NCBI GenBank assembly: GCA_017468985.1
Contig: JAFUHF010000024.1
Location: 1-53,373 of the forward strand
Reading direction: 5' to 3'
Source of the DNA: Bacteroidaceae bacterium
GTDB lineage: Bacteria; Bacteroidota; Bacteroidia; Bacteroidales; Bacteroidaceae
Length of the DNA: 53,373 nucleotides
Notes under the pieces: generated by a model
Told to the model about the DNA's origin: nothing
The model's input: the letters and a program-made list of their open reading frames with translations, nothing else
Database searches by the model: none
In this document: positions 1-8,027 of the stretch, in pieces
How the letters are laid out: each line of letters starts with the position of its first letter
Numbering within the stretch: position 1 is the stretch's first letter
Program-made: the position numbers and the translations under genes

Positions 1-177
1 ATCCAGTACTACAGGCAGACGGTCATTGCCTCCAACAAGAGGGCAAGGACCATTGCCAGGAAGCAGAAGGAAGACCTTCCGACTCCCGGGGAGCAGGACA
101 ATGCTGCCACCGACGGGCAAACGGAGGCTTCTGTGGAAAATGTGAACCATCAAACCGAGATGGCTGTTAATGAATAG
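1..177 (+). CDS. C-terminal end of an unrecognised protein (partial)
   Basis: The window opens inside a plus-strand reading frame that runs for 58 codons to a TAG at 175-177. The visible tail starts with a basic stretch rich in Lys and Arg (residues about 5-24) and ends in an acidic, Gln/Glu/Asn-rich, low-complexity tail. The start lies outside the window, so neither length nor domain content can be judged. No family is recognised. The next gene on the same strand starts 197 bases later behind its own promoter, so there is no reason to place them in one operon. Confidence 0.5.
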   Translation: MQYYRQTVIASNKRARTIARKQKEDLPTPGEQDNAATDGQTEASVENVNHQTEMAVNE

Positions 178-315
178 TTGAACCCGTCCATGGGCCGTGA
201 GGGACTGAGAAGGATCAGATTATTAAAAATAGAGAAGTGAGTTTTTACTTAAAAAGTCCAGCCTTACAAACGAAAGGCATTTCCCATGAAGTTGCACAAA
301 CAAAGACCGAAGTGG

Positions 316-349
316 TTTGTCACACAATGCAAAAAACCACGTATCTTTG
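316..349 (+). promoter_or_regulatory. Bacteroidetes-type promoter with embedded inverted repeat
   Basis: TTTG at 316-319 and TATCTTTG at 342-349, 22 bases apart, match the Bacteroidetes -33/-7 pattern and point at the HXXEE gene 26 bases downstream. A 7-bp inverted repeat (GTGGTTT at 312-318, AAACCAC at 334-340) overlaps the -33 element and fills the spacer. This is a plausible operator position. Confidence 0.6.
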
Positions 350-374
350 CATTATCAAACATTAAAACATTACG

Positions 375-989
375 ATGATGACAAAATTCATCAAGCATTA
401 TGCACTCGAGATTTACACTGTTCTGGCCATGTCTTTTATTATATGGACGGCCATGCAGGGAGAGTTGACGATGGTTCAGAAGCTGGTCGTTGTTGACGCA
501 TTCCTATTCATTTTGCACGAATGGGAAGAGGGACACTATCCAGGCGGATTCCTCAAACTGATTACGGAGATGGTTCAGATAGATCCGAGTGATGACATCA
601 AACGTGCCAGTCGTATTCCTGCAGGCATCCTGTTGCTCCTGCTGAGCATCGTTCCGTTTGTCTTTCACGATGTGCCGATGATTACAATGATTGTGGCCAC
701 CTTCGGTATTATAGAGGGAGTGGTTCATACAATGGGCATCCGGCTGTTTCACATGAAGTCGTTTTATACCCCTGGGGCTGTCACAGCCTGGCTGGAACTG
801 GTGGTCAGCGGACTGATGATCGCTTACTTGATCACAAATCATCTTGGGCAGTGGCAGGACTATGTGTTTGGCCCCATCATCATGTTTCTCTGTTTTGGAC
901 TACTGCAAAAGACCATGACCTTAATGGTTGGCATCAACTACAGCGATATGCCGAAGATGGTAAAGAAACAATGGAACCGGAAACCATAG
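375..989 (+). CDS. HXXEE domain-containing membrane protein
   Basis: Small hydrophobic protein of 204 residues with about five to six predicted membrane helices. The name-giving motif is visible as H48-E-W-E51-E52 at the end of the second hydrophobic segment. That motif defines the HXXEE family (PF13787), whose function is not established. Length fits the family. The ATG at 375 is preferred because it lies just after a good promoter; the second Met one codon later is equally possible. The gene is monocistronic: it is followed by a decayed gene with its own -7 element. The call rests on the motif and the hydrophobic pattern. No substrate or partner can be inferred from the neighbours. Confidence 0.75.
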   Translation: MMTKFIKHYALEIYTVLAMSFIIWTAMQGELTMVQKLVVVDAFLFILHEWEEGHYPGGFLKLITEMVQIDPSDDIKRASRIPAGILLLLLSIVPFVFHDVPMITMIVATFGIIEGVVHTMGIRLFHMKSFYTPGAVTAWLELVVSGLMIAYLITNHLGQWQDYVFGPIIMFLCFGLLQKTMTLMVGINYSDMPKMVKKQWNRKP

Positions 990-1070
990 AGGAATCTGTC
1001 AAGTAAAGTTCAGTTTTCCATATAATCCCAAAAGAACCTCTCTCGGGCACTGTATATGGGGAATAGATTG

Positions 1071-1078
1071 TATCTTTG
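1071..1078 (+). promoter_or_regulatory. -7 element (TATCTTTG) before decayed gene
   Basis: TATCTTTG matches the Bacteroidetes -7 consensus and sits about 50 bases before the signal-peptide remnant. No convincing -33 TTTG lies at the expected distance, so this is a partial match. Confidence 0.4.
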
Positions 1079-1127
1079 CGCTTAAAACACTTTAATGCAC
1101 ATAAAACAATATTTATAAATTCAATAA

Positions 1128-1318
1128 TCATTTACTGTTCTGCTTGCGCTCTTTGCCATGCTGACGGCAACGTGGGCGCAGGATGATGCCGTAAAGTATG
1201 GCAAGTGCAGGTGACCAGTGCCAATGCTACAGCCATCTATAACCTGCAAGGCCAGCGCGTGGAGCGTCCGACTAAGGGCATCTACATTCAAGGTAGACGC
1301 AAGGTGGCAGTAAAGTGA
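1128..1318 (+). pseudogene. Remnant of a secreted protein (signal peptide plus C-terminal tail)
   Basis: From 1128 the plus strand reads as a typical signal peptide ending in a TATWAQDD-like cleavage region, but there is no start codon and a TAA lies directly upstream. The frame ends at a TGA near 1227. The overlapping +1 frame then encodes an intact C-terminal tail (IYNLQGQRVERPTKGIYI followed by a basic end) with its stop at 1316-1318. This tail type is common on Prevotella secreted and surface proteins. The body of the gene is missing, so this looks like an internal deletion plus frame change. A -7 element upstream and a strong terminator downstream still bracket it. Confidence 0.65.
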
Positions 1319-1351
1319 TGTGCTTACTCGTAAGCGTGATCTGATTTCATG

Positions 1352-1398
1352 CTGCCCGAAATTCTGGTAAAGGAATTTCGGGCAGTGTTTGTTTTCTT
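1352..1398 (+). terminator. Rho-independent terminator
   Basis: Perfect 12-bp stem (1352-1363 with 1374-1385, loop of 10) followed by a T-rich run. It ends transcription of the decayed gene before the tRNA. Confidence 0.75.
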
Positions 1399-1435
1399 TG
1401 ATTTCTTCCCTTGTTCGAAAAAAGCGCGTAAAACC

Positions 1436-1466
1436 TTGGTGGAAAAGAAAAGTTTTTCTACCTTTG
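1436..1466 (+). promoter_or_regulatory. Promoter of tRNA-Met
   Basis: TTGG at 1436-1439 and TACCTTTG at 1459-1466, spaced by 19 bases, fit the Bacteroidetes -33/-7 pattern. The tRNA begins 28 bases downstream. Confidence 0.6.
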
Positions 1467-1494
1467 CACTCGCAAACCCAAAAGGAGCATTGCC

Positions 1495-1568
1495 GGCGCG
1501 GTAGCTCAGCTGGTTAGAGCGCATGATTCATAATCATGAGGTCCCCAGTTCAATCCTGGGCCGCGCTA
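1495..1568 (+). tRNA. tRNA-Met(CAU), elongator type
   Basis: Cloverleaf can be folded by eye: acceptor 1495-1501 with 1561-1567 (one G-U at the end), D stem GCTC/GAGC, anticodon stem CATGA/TCATG with loop TTCATAA (anticodon CAT), and T arm CCCAG/CTGGG around TTCAATC. CCA is not encoded. It lacks the GGG/CCC anticodon stem of initiator tRNA, so it is an elongator Met tRNA. A tRNA-Ile whose C34 is modified to lysidine cannot be excluded by eye. Confidence 0.9.
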
Positions 1569-1581
1569 CAGGGGTGTGAAG

Positions 1582-1610
1582 ATGTCCGTCATTCGTGATG
1601 GACATTTTCT
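1582..1610 (+). terminator. Terminator after tRNA-Met
   Basis: Stem ATGTCCGTC (1582-1590) with GATGGACAT (1597-1605), one G-U pair, followed by TTTTCT. Confidence 0.6.
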
Positions 1611-1652
1611 ATGTTATGGAATGACGGAGCAAAAACTTATGGTGAGAATGGG

Positions 1653-1682
1653 TTGCGGTTCAGGGAGAATTTTGTAACTTCG
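1653..1682 (+). promoter_or_regulatory. Putative promoter of the ABC exporter-rmuC unit
   Basis: TTG at 1653-1655 and TAACTTCG at 1675-1682 (spacing 19) approximate the Bacteroidetes pattern, with one mismatch in the -7 element. It lies 51 bases before the first ABC gene. Confidence 0.4.
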
Positions 1683-1733
1683 CGTGGGAATGACAAGTGT
1701 CATTCAGAATAAGATAACATTCGCGCAGCAGCT

Positions 1734-3512
1734 ATGCTCACAACCATTCTGAAACAAATAGGGCGTTACCGAACGGCTACGTGGCTCACTCCGGCCATGA
1801 CCTCGATGGAGGTGGTGATGGACGTGTTGATTCCCTACGTTACGGCGCGCCTGATTGATGAAGGCATCAATGCCGGTAATCTGGAAAAGGTGTATCTTAA
1901 CGGTGCGCTGATGGTGGGCATGGCCGGACTGAGCCTGCTCTTTGGTATTCTGGCCGGACGCTTTGCTGCCGAGGCATCGGCAGGCTTTGCAGCCAATCTG
2001 CGTGATGCGATGTTCAGGAATATTCAGCGATTCTCGTTTTCCGACATCGATAAATATTCCACTTCTGGATTGGTAACGCGCATGACGACCGACGTGAGCA
2101 ACTTGCAAGGAGCCTTCCAAATGTTGCTCCGCGTTACGGTGCGTTCGCCCTTCCGACTGGTGCTGAGCATTGTGATGTGCTTATTGATAGATGCACGACT
2201 CAGTCTGATTTTTGTCTTTGCGCTGGTGATTCTTGCTTCGGCGATGGGGTATATCATCAGTCATGTGGCCAAGACATTTAGTAAGGTGTTTCAGCAATAT
2301 GATGCCCTGAATGCCAGAGTTCACGATAATGTAAGTGCCATTCGCGTGGTGAAGGCCTTTGTGCGCGAAGACTATGAGCGTAAGCGCTTCGACAAAGCTG
2401 CAGAGGGCCTATATCGCTTGTTTGTGAGGGCAGAGACTCTGATGGCTTTCAACCATCCGGTGATGAATCTCGTAGTATATGGCTGTATTATTTCTTTGTC
2501 GTGGTTTGGTGCGCACTATATCGTGGCCAGAACGCTGACCACGGGTGAGCTGACTTCGCTGTTTACCTATGTGATGAGCATTCTCATGTCGCTCATGATG
2601 CTGAGCATGGTGTTTGTGCAACTCACGATGAGTGCAGCCAGTGCTTCGCGCATAGCAGAGGTGATAGAGGAGGAACCAGACATTGTGAATCCTAAGCATC
2701 CCGTGATGGAGGTGAAGAACGGACAGGTGGAGTTCAACCACGTGCGTTTTGCCTACAAAGGAGGCAGCGGAGAGTATGCTTTGAATAATGTACAGCTGAG
2801 CATCAAGTCGGGAGAAACGGTTGGAGTGATTGGCGGTACGGGTAGCGGAAAATCCACCTTGGTCAATCTGATCAGCCGGCTTTACGATGTATCAAAGGGG
2901 ACGGTATATGTGGGTGGCGTGGATGTGCGGAATTACGACTTGGAAACGTTGCGCAATGCCGTTGCTGTGGTACTGCAGCAGAATACGTTGTTTTCGGGTA
3001 CGGTGAGGGACAATCTGTTGTGGGGAAATCCACAAGCTACGGACGAGCAGTGCCGGCAGGCATGTCGCGATGCCCAGGCCGATGAGTTTATCAGCCGAAT
3101 GCCCGAGGAATATGATACATGGATAGAGCAGGGGGGAATGAACCTCAGCGGAGGCCAGCGACAGCGGCTGTGCATCGCTCGTGCACTGATGAAAAATCCA
3201 AAGGTGTTGGTGCTTGATGATTCCACCAGCGCATGCGATACGGCTACCGATGCCAGAATACGCGAAGCGTTTAGCAGAGCTCTGCCGGGTACTACGAAAA
3301 TAATCATCTCAGGACGCATACTGAGTGTGAAGGACTGCGACCGCATCATCGTGATGGATGGTGGAAAGGTGGTGGGATATGATACGCACACCGACTTGCT
3401 GAGAACCAACAGAATATATCAGGAGATTTATGCCATACAGCACGAGGGTGGTGGCGATTTTGACCAGCCTCGAACCGGTCTTACGGGAAAGGAGGCCCGA
3501 AGAAAGAAATGA
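1734..3512 (+). CDS. ABC exporter half, degenerate ATP-site subunit
   Basis: 592-residue type IV ABC exporter half (MsbA/TM287-like): an N-terminal six-helix membrane domain (about residues 15-300), then an ATPase domain. Walker A GGTGSGKST (about 367) and signature LSGGQ (about 471) are canonical. Two catalytic positions are not. Walker B reads VLVLDDSTS, with Asp in place of the catalytic Glu, and the H-loop reads ISGR instead of the usual IAHR, so the switch His is missing. This is the pattern of the non-hydrolysing subunit of heterodimeric exporters. Its intact LSGGQ would complete the active site of the partner. The stop overlaps the start of the second half-transporter (ATGA), so the two are translationally coupled. 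Substrate (drug, lipid or peptide) cannot be told. Confidence 0.85.
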   Translation: MLTTILKQIGRYRTATWLTPAMTSMEVVMDVLIPYVTARLIDEGINAGNLEKVYLNGALMVGMAGLSLLFGILAGRFAAEASAGFAANLRDAMFRNIQRFSFSDIDKYSTSGLVTRMTTDVSNLQGAFQMLLRVTVRSPFRLVLSIVMCLLIDARLSLIFVFALVILASAMGYIISHVAKTFSKVFQQYDALNARVHDNVSAIRVVKAFVREDYERKRFDKAAEGLYRLFVRAETLMAFNHPVMNLVVYGCIISLSWFGAHYIVARTLTTGELTSLFTYVMSILMSLMMLSMVFVQLTMSAASASRIAEVIEEEPDIVNPKHPVMEVKNGQVEFNHVRFAYKGGSGEYALNNVQLSIKSGETVGVIGGTGSGKSTLVNLISRLYDVSKGTVYVGGVDVRNYDLETLRNAVAVVLQQNTLFSGTVRDNLLWGNPQATDEQCRQACRDAQADEFISRMPEEYDTWIEQGGMNLSGGQRQRLCIARALMKNPKVLVLDDSTSACDTATDARIREAFSRALPGTTKIIISGRILSVKDCDRIIVMDGGKVVGYDTHTDLLRTNRIYQEIYAIQHEGGGDFDQPRTGLTGKEARRKK

Positions 3513-5410
3513 ATCTGGGAGGGATGATGGGCCGCGGAGGAAGAGGGCGGACAATCTATATAGACGATGGTAAGACCCGAACGGAGCGTAAGGCTACACT
3601 GTTGCGCCTAACGCGCTACGTGTTGAGAAACTATAAGGTGTCGTTCCTCGTGGTAGCCATGTGCATTCTGGTGACATCGGTTACCACGCTTGCGTCAACG
3701 CTGTTTACCCGAACGCTGATAGACCAGTACATCGTGCCACTCACCCAGGCTGATAATCCCGAATATGCATCGCTGGCGCAAACACTCTTTAAATTGGGAT
3801 TAATATTGCTGCTGGGCGTGATATGTTCGTATGCGCACAGCCGTATCATGATCAATGTAAGCCAAGGAACGATGTTGCGCTTGCGCAAAGCATTGTTCAG
3901 CCACATGGAGCAATTGCCAGTGAAGTATTTTGATACTCATGTGCATGGCGACATTATGAGCACCTATACCAACGACGTTGACACGTTGCGTCAAATGATT
4001 GGTCAAAGTCTGCCGCAAGCATTCAATTCTGTAATAACGCTGGTGGTAACGTTTACAAGCATGGTGGTGCTCAGTGTGCCGCTGACGCTGGTTTCTTTGT
4101 TGATGGCCGTGGTGATGATGGTAGTGACCGGAAGGCTGAGTCGCAGGTCGCGTACCCACTTCAAGGCACAGCAACAAAGCATGGCCGGCCTGAACGGCTA
4201 TGTGGAAGAGATGCTGACGGGTCAGAGAGTGGTGAAAGTGTTCTGCCATGAGCAGCAGGCCATTGAGCGGTTTGAACAACTGAACGAACTTTTCCGCACA
4301 TCGGCTACAAAGGCCAACAAGATAGCCAACGTGGTGATGCCGGTAAATGGAAACTTAGGAAATTTGAGCTATGTATTGATTGCCGTAGTGGGGGCTTGGA
4401 TGGCGCTGTCAGGCGGAATCTCCATAGGCGGCATGCATTGTACCATTACGTTAGGTACGATTGTTTCCTTCCTGACGCTGAACAAAAACTTCTGCCAACC
4501 TATCAGCCACGTTAGTCAACAGATCAACAGCATTATTGCCGCTTTGGCAGGTGCAGAACGTGTGTTTGCCCTGTTGGATGAGGAACCAGAACAAGATAGT
4601 GGCACCGTTACCCTGATCCAGCCATCGTCATCGGACGGACCCTATTGGCAATGGCAGGAGGAGAACGGCCAGCGGAGAAGAGTGGAAGGTGGTGTGGAAC
4701 TTGAAGAAGTGGATTTCGGCTATATCAAGGAGAAACAAGTGTTGTTTAACATTTGTCTGCAAGCAAGGCCTGGACAGAAGATAGCCTTCGTGGGAGGAAC
4801 GGGGGCTGGAAAGACCACGATTACTAACCTGATCAACCGCTTTTATGACATCCAGCATGGCCGCATTCTTTACGATGGCATTGGCGTAGACCGTATCTGT
4901 AAGTCTCATTTGCGCAGAAGTCTGGGCATGGTGCTTCAGGACACTCATCTGTTTACGGGTAGCGTGATGGACAACATACGATATGGCCGTCTGGATGCTT
5001 CAGACCAGGAATGCATAGAAGCTGCCAAGCTGGTTGGGGCCGATGACTTCATTCGCAGACTGGCCGATGGCTATCAAACCCAGCTGAACAGCGACGGAGG
5101 CAATCTGAGTCAGGGCGAGAGGCAGTTGCTGAACATTGCCCGTGCAGCTGTGGCCGATCCTCCTGTGCTGATTCTGGACGAGGCGACATCAAGCATAGAT
5201 ACACGTACGGAAATATTGGTAGGTCAAGGCATGGACTCACTGATGAAGGGCAGAACCACTTTTGTCATAGCTCACAGGTTGAGCACAGTCAGAGGGGCAG
5301 ATCTTATAGTGGTGTTGGAGCAGGGACACATCATAGAACAGGGAACGCATCAGGAACTGATGGATCTGAAAGGAAAATATTTTCAGTTGTTCACAGGAAA
5401 TGGCTTGTAA
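3509..5410 (+). CDS. ABC exporter half, catalytic subunit
   Basis: 633-residue partner of the preceding gene, with the same architecture: a membrane domain (about residues 35-345) and an ATPase domain. Walker A GGTGAGKTT (about 431), Walker B VLILDEATSS with the catalytic Glu (about 555) and H-loop IAHRLST (about 588) are all intact. The signature is the variant LSQGE (about 532). In a head-to-tail dimer this variant signature faces the degenerate site of the first subunit, while the intact Walker/H-loop set faces the canonical LSGGQ. The asymmetry therefore agrees between the two genes. An insertion rich in Ser, Gln and Arg (about residues 370-395) sits between the domains. RmuC follows 35 bases downstream, probably on the same transcript. 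Confidence 0.87.
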   Translation: MNLGGMMGRGGRGRTIYIDDGKTRTERKATLLRLTRYVLRNYKVSFLVVAMCILVTSVTTLASTLFTRTLIDQYIVPLTQADNPEYASLAQTLFKLGLILLLGVICSYAHSRIMINVSQGTMLRLRKALFSHMEQLPVKYFDTHVHGDIMSTYTNDVDTLRQMIGQSLPQAFNSVITLVVTFTSMVVLSVPLTLVSLLMAVVMMVVTGRLSRRSRTHFKAQQQSMAGLNGYVEEMLTGQRVVKVFCHEQQAIERFEQLNELFRTSATKANKIANVVMPVNGNLGNLSYVLIAVVGAWMALSGGISIGGMHCTITLGTIVSFLTLNKNFCQPISHVSQQINSIIAALAGAERVFALLDEEPEQDSGTVTLIQPSSSDGPYWQWQEENGQRRRVEGGVELEEVDFGYIKEKQVLFNICLQARPGQKIAFVGGTGAGKTTITNLINRFYDIQHGRILYDGIGVDRICKSHLRRSLGMVLQDTHLFTGSVMDNIRYGRLDASDQECIEAAKLVGADDFIRRLADGYQTQLNSDGGNLSQGERQLLNIARAAVADPPVLILDEATSSIDTRTEILVGQGMDSLMKGRTTFVIAHRLSTVRGADLIVVLEQGHIIEQGTHQELMDLKGKYFQLFTGNGL

Positions 5411-5445
5411 CATAGAATGGTGACAAAGAAACAGGACAGATTCGT

Positions 5446-6837
5446 ATGATGACAGAAGAATTATGGGTATTGGCCGGGTTATTGTTGGGACTGTTGATAG
5501 GCTGGCTCATAGGATGGCGTCGACTGGGCATGGCAGAGGAACAACAGAAAATGTTGGTTGAAGACAACTCCCGTCTCTCACGCAGCGAGCAAGAACTTCG
5601 CCATTCCTTGGAAGAACAGAAAGAGCAGATTGCTGTCCTCAGAGCCCAGAATGAGCAGTTGAAACAAAATGAAGCATTCCGTATGGATGCACATCAGCGC
5701 GAACTCGACATTCTGCAGAAGCGTCATGAAGAGGCTGTGGCTGCATTGAATCAGCGATTCTCAGAAACGGTGGGTAAGGTGACGGCTCAGATGGAAACGG
5801 CCACCCAGCAGATGCTCCGACAACGTCAGGAAGAATTCTCGAAGAAGAGCCAGTCGGACTTGGGACAGATCGTAAACCCACTCCGGGAAACCATTGACCG
5901 CATGCGTCAGGCCATGACTCAGAATGTGCAGCAACAAACGGAGATGAGCGGTGTACTCAAGGCCAACATAGAACAGATGATACGTCAGAGCGAGGCTTCC
6001 AGAAATACGACGGAAGAATTAGTAAGGGTGTTCAGACATGGTTCAAAGGTGCAAGGCGATTGGGGAGAATGGGTACTCGACGAACTGCTTACATCGCAAG
6101 GGCTGAAACGAGGCATTCATTATGATACGCAGGCCACCGTGCGTGATGCCAAAGGACAGGTGGTAAAAACCTCAGAGGGACGTTCCTTGCGCCCAGACGT
6201 GATACTCCATGTGGACGAACGGCGCGAAATCATCATTGACTCCAAGGTGTCGCTTACAGCTTTCTTTGACTATGTAAATGCCCAAAGCGATGCAGCAAGG
6301 TCCGTGGCACTCAGTGCGCATCTGAACAGCTTGAAGACGCATGTCAAAGAATTGTCCACTAAAGATTATGCCTCGTATGTGATGCCGCCAAAGGTATGCA
6401 TAGATTATGTAATCATGTTTGTTCCGCACAATGGTGCTTTGCTTACGGCGCTTAATGCAGATCCTAAACTCTGGCGCTGGGCCATGGATCAGAATGTGTT
6501 CATTGCCGATGAGCAGACTCTCTTTGCGGCTTTACGCATTATCAACATGACGTGGACGCACCATACTCAGGCATTGCAGCATCAGCAAGTTTACGAGCTG
6601 GCCGAAGAGATGTTGGAGCGCGTAGGGCTTTTTATAGAGAAGTTTGAGGCAATTGGAAAGGCTTTGGATGTAGCGCAGAAAGCATACGAACAAGGTCATA
6701 AGAAGCTACTTCCTCAAGGTCCAAGCATTCTTCAGACCGCTCATAAATTGACGCGATTAGGTGCCAAAGCCAATCCGCGCCATCCATTGTCTTTGTATGG
6801 CGAGCCGTTAGATGAAACCATGGAAGAAGAAAACTGA
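5446..6837 (+). CDS. rmuC: DNA recombination protein RmuC
   Basis: 463 residues. One N-terminal membrane helix (about 7-25), then a long Gln/Glu-rich coiled coil (about 30-130), then the RmuC domain (about 190-420). The domain contains the family core around RPDVILHVDERREIIIDSKV, which resembles a PD-(D/E)XK nuclease fold with D and DSK residues. In E. coli, RmuC limits inversions at short inverted repeats; a nuclease role is inferred from the fold. It is third in a plus-strand run after the ABC exporter, with no functional link evident. A strong bidirectional terminator follows. The start at 5446 keeps two adjacent Met codons; the second is also possible. Confidence 0.9.
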   Translation: MMTEELWVLAGLLLGLLIGWLIGWRRLGMAEEQQKMLVEDNSRLSRSEQELRHSLEEQKEQIAVLRAQNEQLKQNEAFRMDAHQRELDILQKRHEEAVAALNQRFSETVGKVTAQMETATQQMLRQRQEEFSKKSQSDLGQIVNPLRETIDRMRQAMTQNVQQQTEMSGVLKANIEQMIRQSEASRNTTEELVRVFRHGSKVQGDWGEWVLDELLTSQGLKRGIHYDTQATVRDAKGQVVKTSEGRSLRPDVILHVDERREIIIDSKVSLTAFFDYVNAQSDAARSVALSAHLNSLKTHVKELSTKDYASYVMPPKVCIDYVIMFVPHNGALLTALNADPKLWRWAMDQNVFIADEQTLFAALRIINMTWTHHTQALQHQQVYELAEEMLERVGLFIEKFEAIGKALDVAQKAYEQGHKKLLPQGPSILQTAHKLTRLGAKANPRHPLSLYGEPLDETMEEEN

Positions 6838-6862
6838 GTATTCTTTCGGTGTAATAATTTAA

Positions 6863-6894
6863 ATGAAAGGCCTCCAGAAAAGGAGGCCTTTCAT
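6863..6894. terminator. Bidirectional terminator between rmuC and ilvC
   Basis: Perfect 13-bp stem (6863-6875 with 6882-6894), loop of six, in the 115-base gap between convergent genes. It would serve both rmuC and the ilv operon. The flanks are A/T-rich without a long pure T run. Confidence 0.75.
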
Positions 6895-6952
6895 CTAAAT
6901 ATTGAGATTGCTCATAGACTGAATTATAAATTCAGACTATGGCTTATTGGCA

Positions 6953-7996
6953 TTAATTGTTCTCAGGTCTGAGCTGACGAACTACAGCACCTGTACGCCA
7001 CATTTCGCTTTCGCGCAGAGCGGTGAGCTCGGCATTGAGTTTCTCGCGGTAGTCAGGCTTAGAATTGCTGTCAATACTGATCTGGGCTTCGTTACCGGTG
7101 GCTACGCTTTCATAGAGCTTTTCCATTACGGGCTTGATGGCATCATGGAAGGGGCCCATCCAGTCGAGGGCACCGCGCTGAGCCGTTGTAGAGCAGTTGG
7201 CATACATCCAGTCCATACCATTCTTACCCACCATGGGGAGCAATGACTGCGTGAATTCCTCTACGGTTTCGTTGAATGCTTCAGAAGGAGAGTGGCCATG
7301 TTCGCGCAATGTTTCATACTGTGCCAGGAACAATCCCTGTACTGCACCCATCAGTGCGCCGCGTTCTCCCGTAAGGTCGGAATAAACTTCGCGCTTGAAG
7401 TCTGTCTTGAAGAGGTAACCGGAGCCTACTCCAATGCCGAGGGCGAGAGTGCGCTCTGTGGCACGGCCGGTGGCATCCTGGAATACGGCATACGAGCTGT
7501 TGAGGCCGCGACCTTCGAGGAAGAGGGTACGCAGAGAGGTGCCGGAGCCCTTAGGAGCTACCATGATAACGACAATGTCGGCAGGAGGAACGATGCCGGT
7601 ACGTTCCTTATAGGTAATGGCAAAGCCATGAGAGAAGTAGAGTGCATCGCCGGCGTGGAGGTGCTTCTTGATATTGGGCCACTGGTCGATTTGGGCTGCA
7701 TCGCTCAGGAGCATGCAGATGATGGTACCCTTTTCGGCTGCTTCTTCAATGGAGAAGAGCGTTTCGCCGGGAACCCATCCGTCGGCTACGGCTTTGTCGT
7801 AGGTCTTGCCCGGGCGTTGTCCAACGATTACTCTGAATCCGTTATCGCGCAGGTTGCAAGCCTGACCGGGGCCCTGGATGCCATAACCAATGACGGCAAT
7901 GGTTTCGTCTTTCAATACTTCGCGTGCTTTTTCCAAAGGGAATTCTTCACGGGTAGCCACTTCTTCAATGGTTCCACCAAAATTAATTTGTGCCAT
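6953..7996 (-). CDS. ilvC: Ketol-acid reductoisomerase
   Basis: 347 residues, the class I length. It converts acetolactate to 2,3-dihydroxyisovalerate in valine/leucine synthesis, and the aceto-hydroxybutyrate equivalent for isoleucine. The Rossmann dinucleotide motif GYGIQG is at residues 37-42 and the C-terminal knotted domain carries E/D metal ligands. The cofactor-selecting loop reads QRPGKTYDKA (R61 to D67). Typical NADP-dependent enzymes have Ser at the last loop position, so the Asp here leaves cofactor preference open. It is the last gene of the ilvD-ilvB-ilvN-thioesterase-ilvC operon, 31 bases after the thioesterase, and is followed by a strong terminator. Confidence 0.95.
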   Translation of the reverse strand: MAQINFGGTIEEVATREEFPLEKAREVLKDETIAVIGYGIQGPGQACNLRDNGFRVIVGQRPGKTYDKAVADGWVPGETLFSIEEAAEKGTIICMLLSDAAQIDQWPNIKKHLHAGDALYFSHGFAITYKERTGIVPPADIVVIMVAPKGSGTSLRTLFLEGRGLNSSYAVFQDATGRATERTLALGIGVGSGYLFKTDFKREVYSDLTGERGALMGAVQGLFLAQYETLREHGHSPSEAFNETVEEFTQSLLPMVGKNGMDWMYANCSTTAQRGALDWMGPFHDAIKPVMEKLYESVATGNEAQISIDSNSKPDYREKLNAELTALRESEMWRTGAVVRQLRPENN

Positions 7997-8027
7997 TTTG
8001 TTTAGGATTTATTGATTTGATTAATTT

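Noticed and set aside
1495-1568. tRNA-Met as an attachment site of an integrated element
   Set aside because: No integrase, no direct repeat of the tRNA end and no foreign gene block were seen on either side.
6947-8005. Long plus-strand frames opposite ilvC and other ilv genes
   Set aside because: These are antisense shadows of strongly conserved minus-strand genes.
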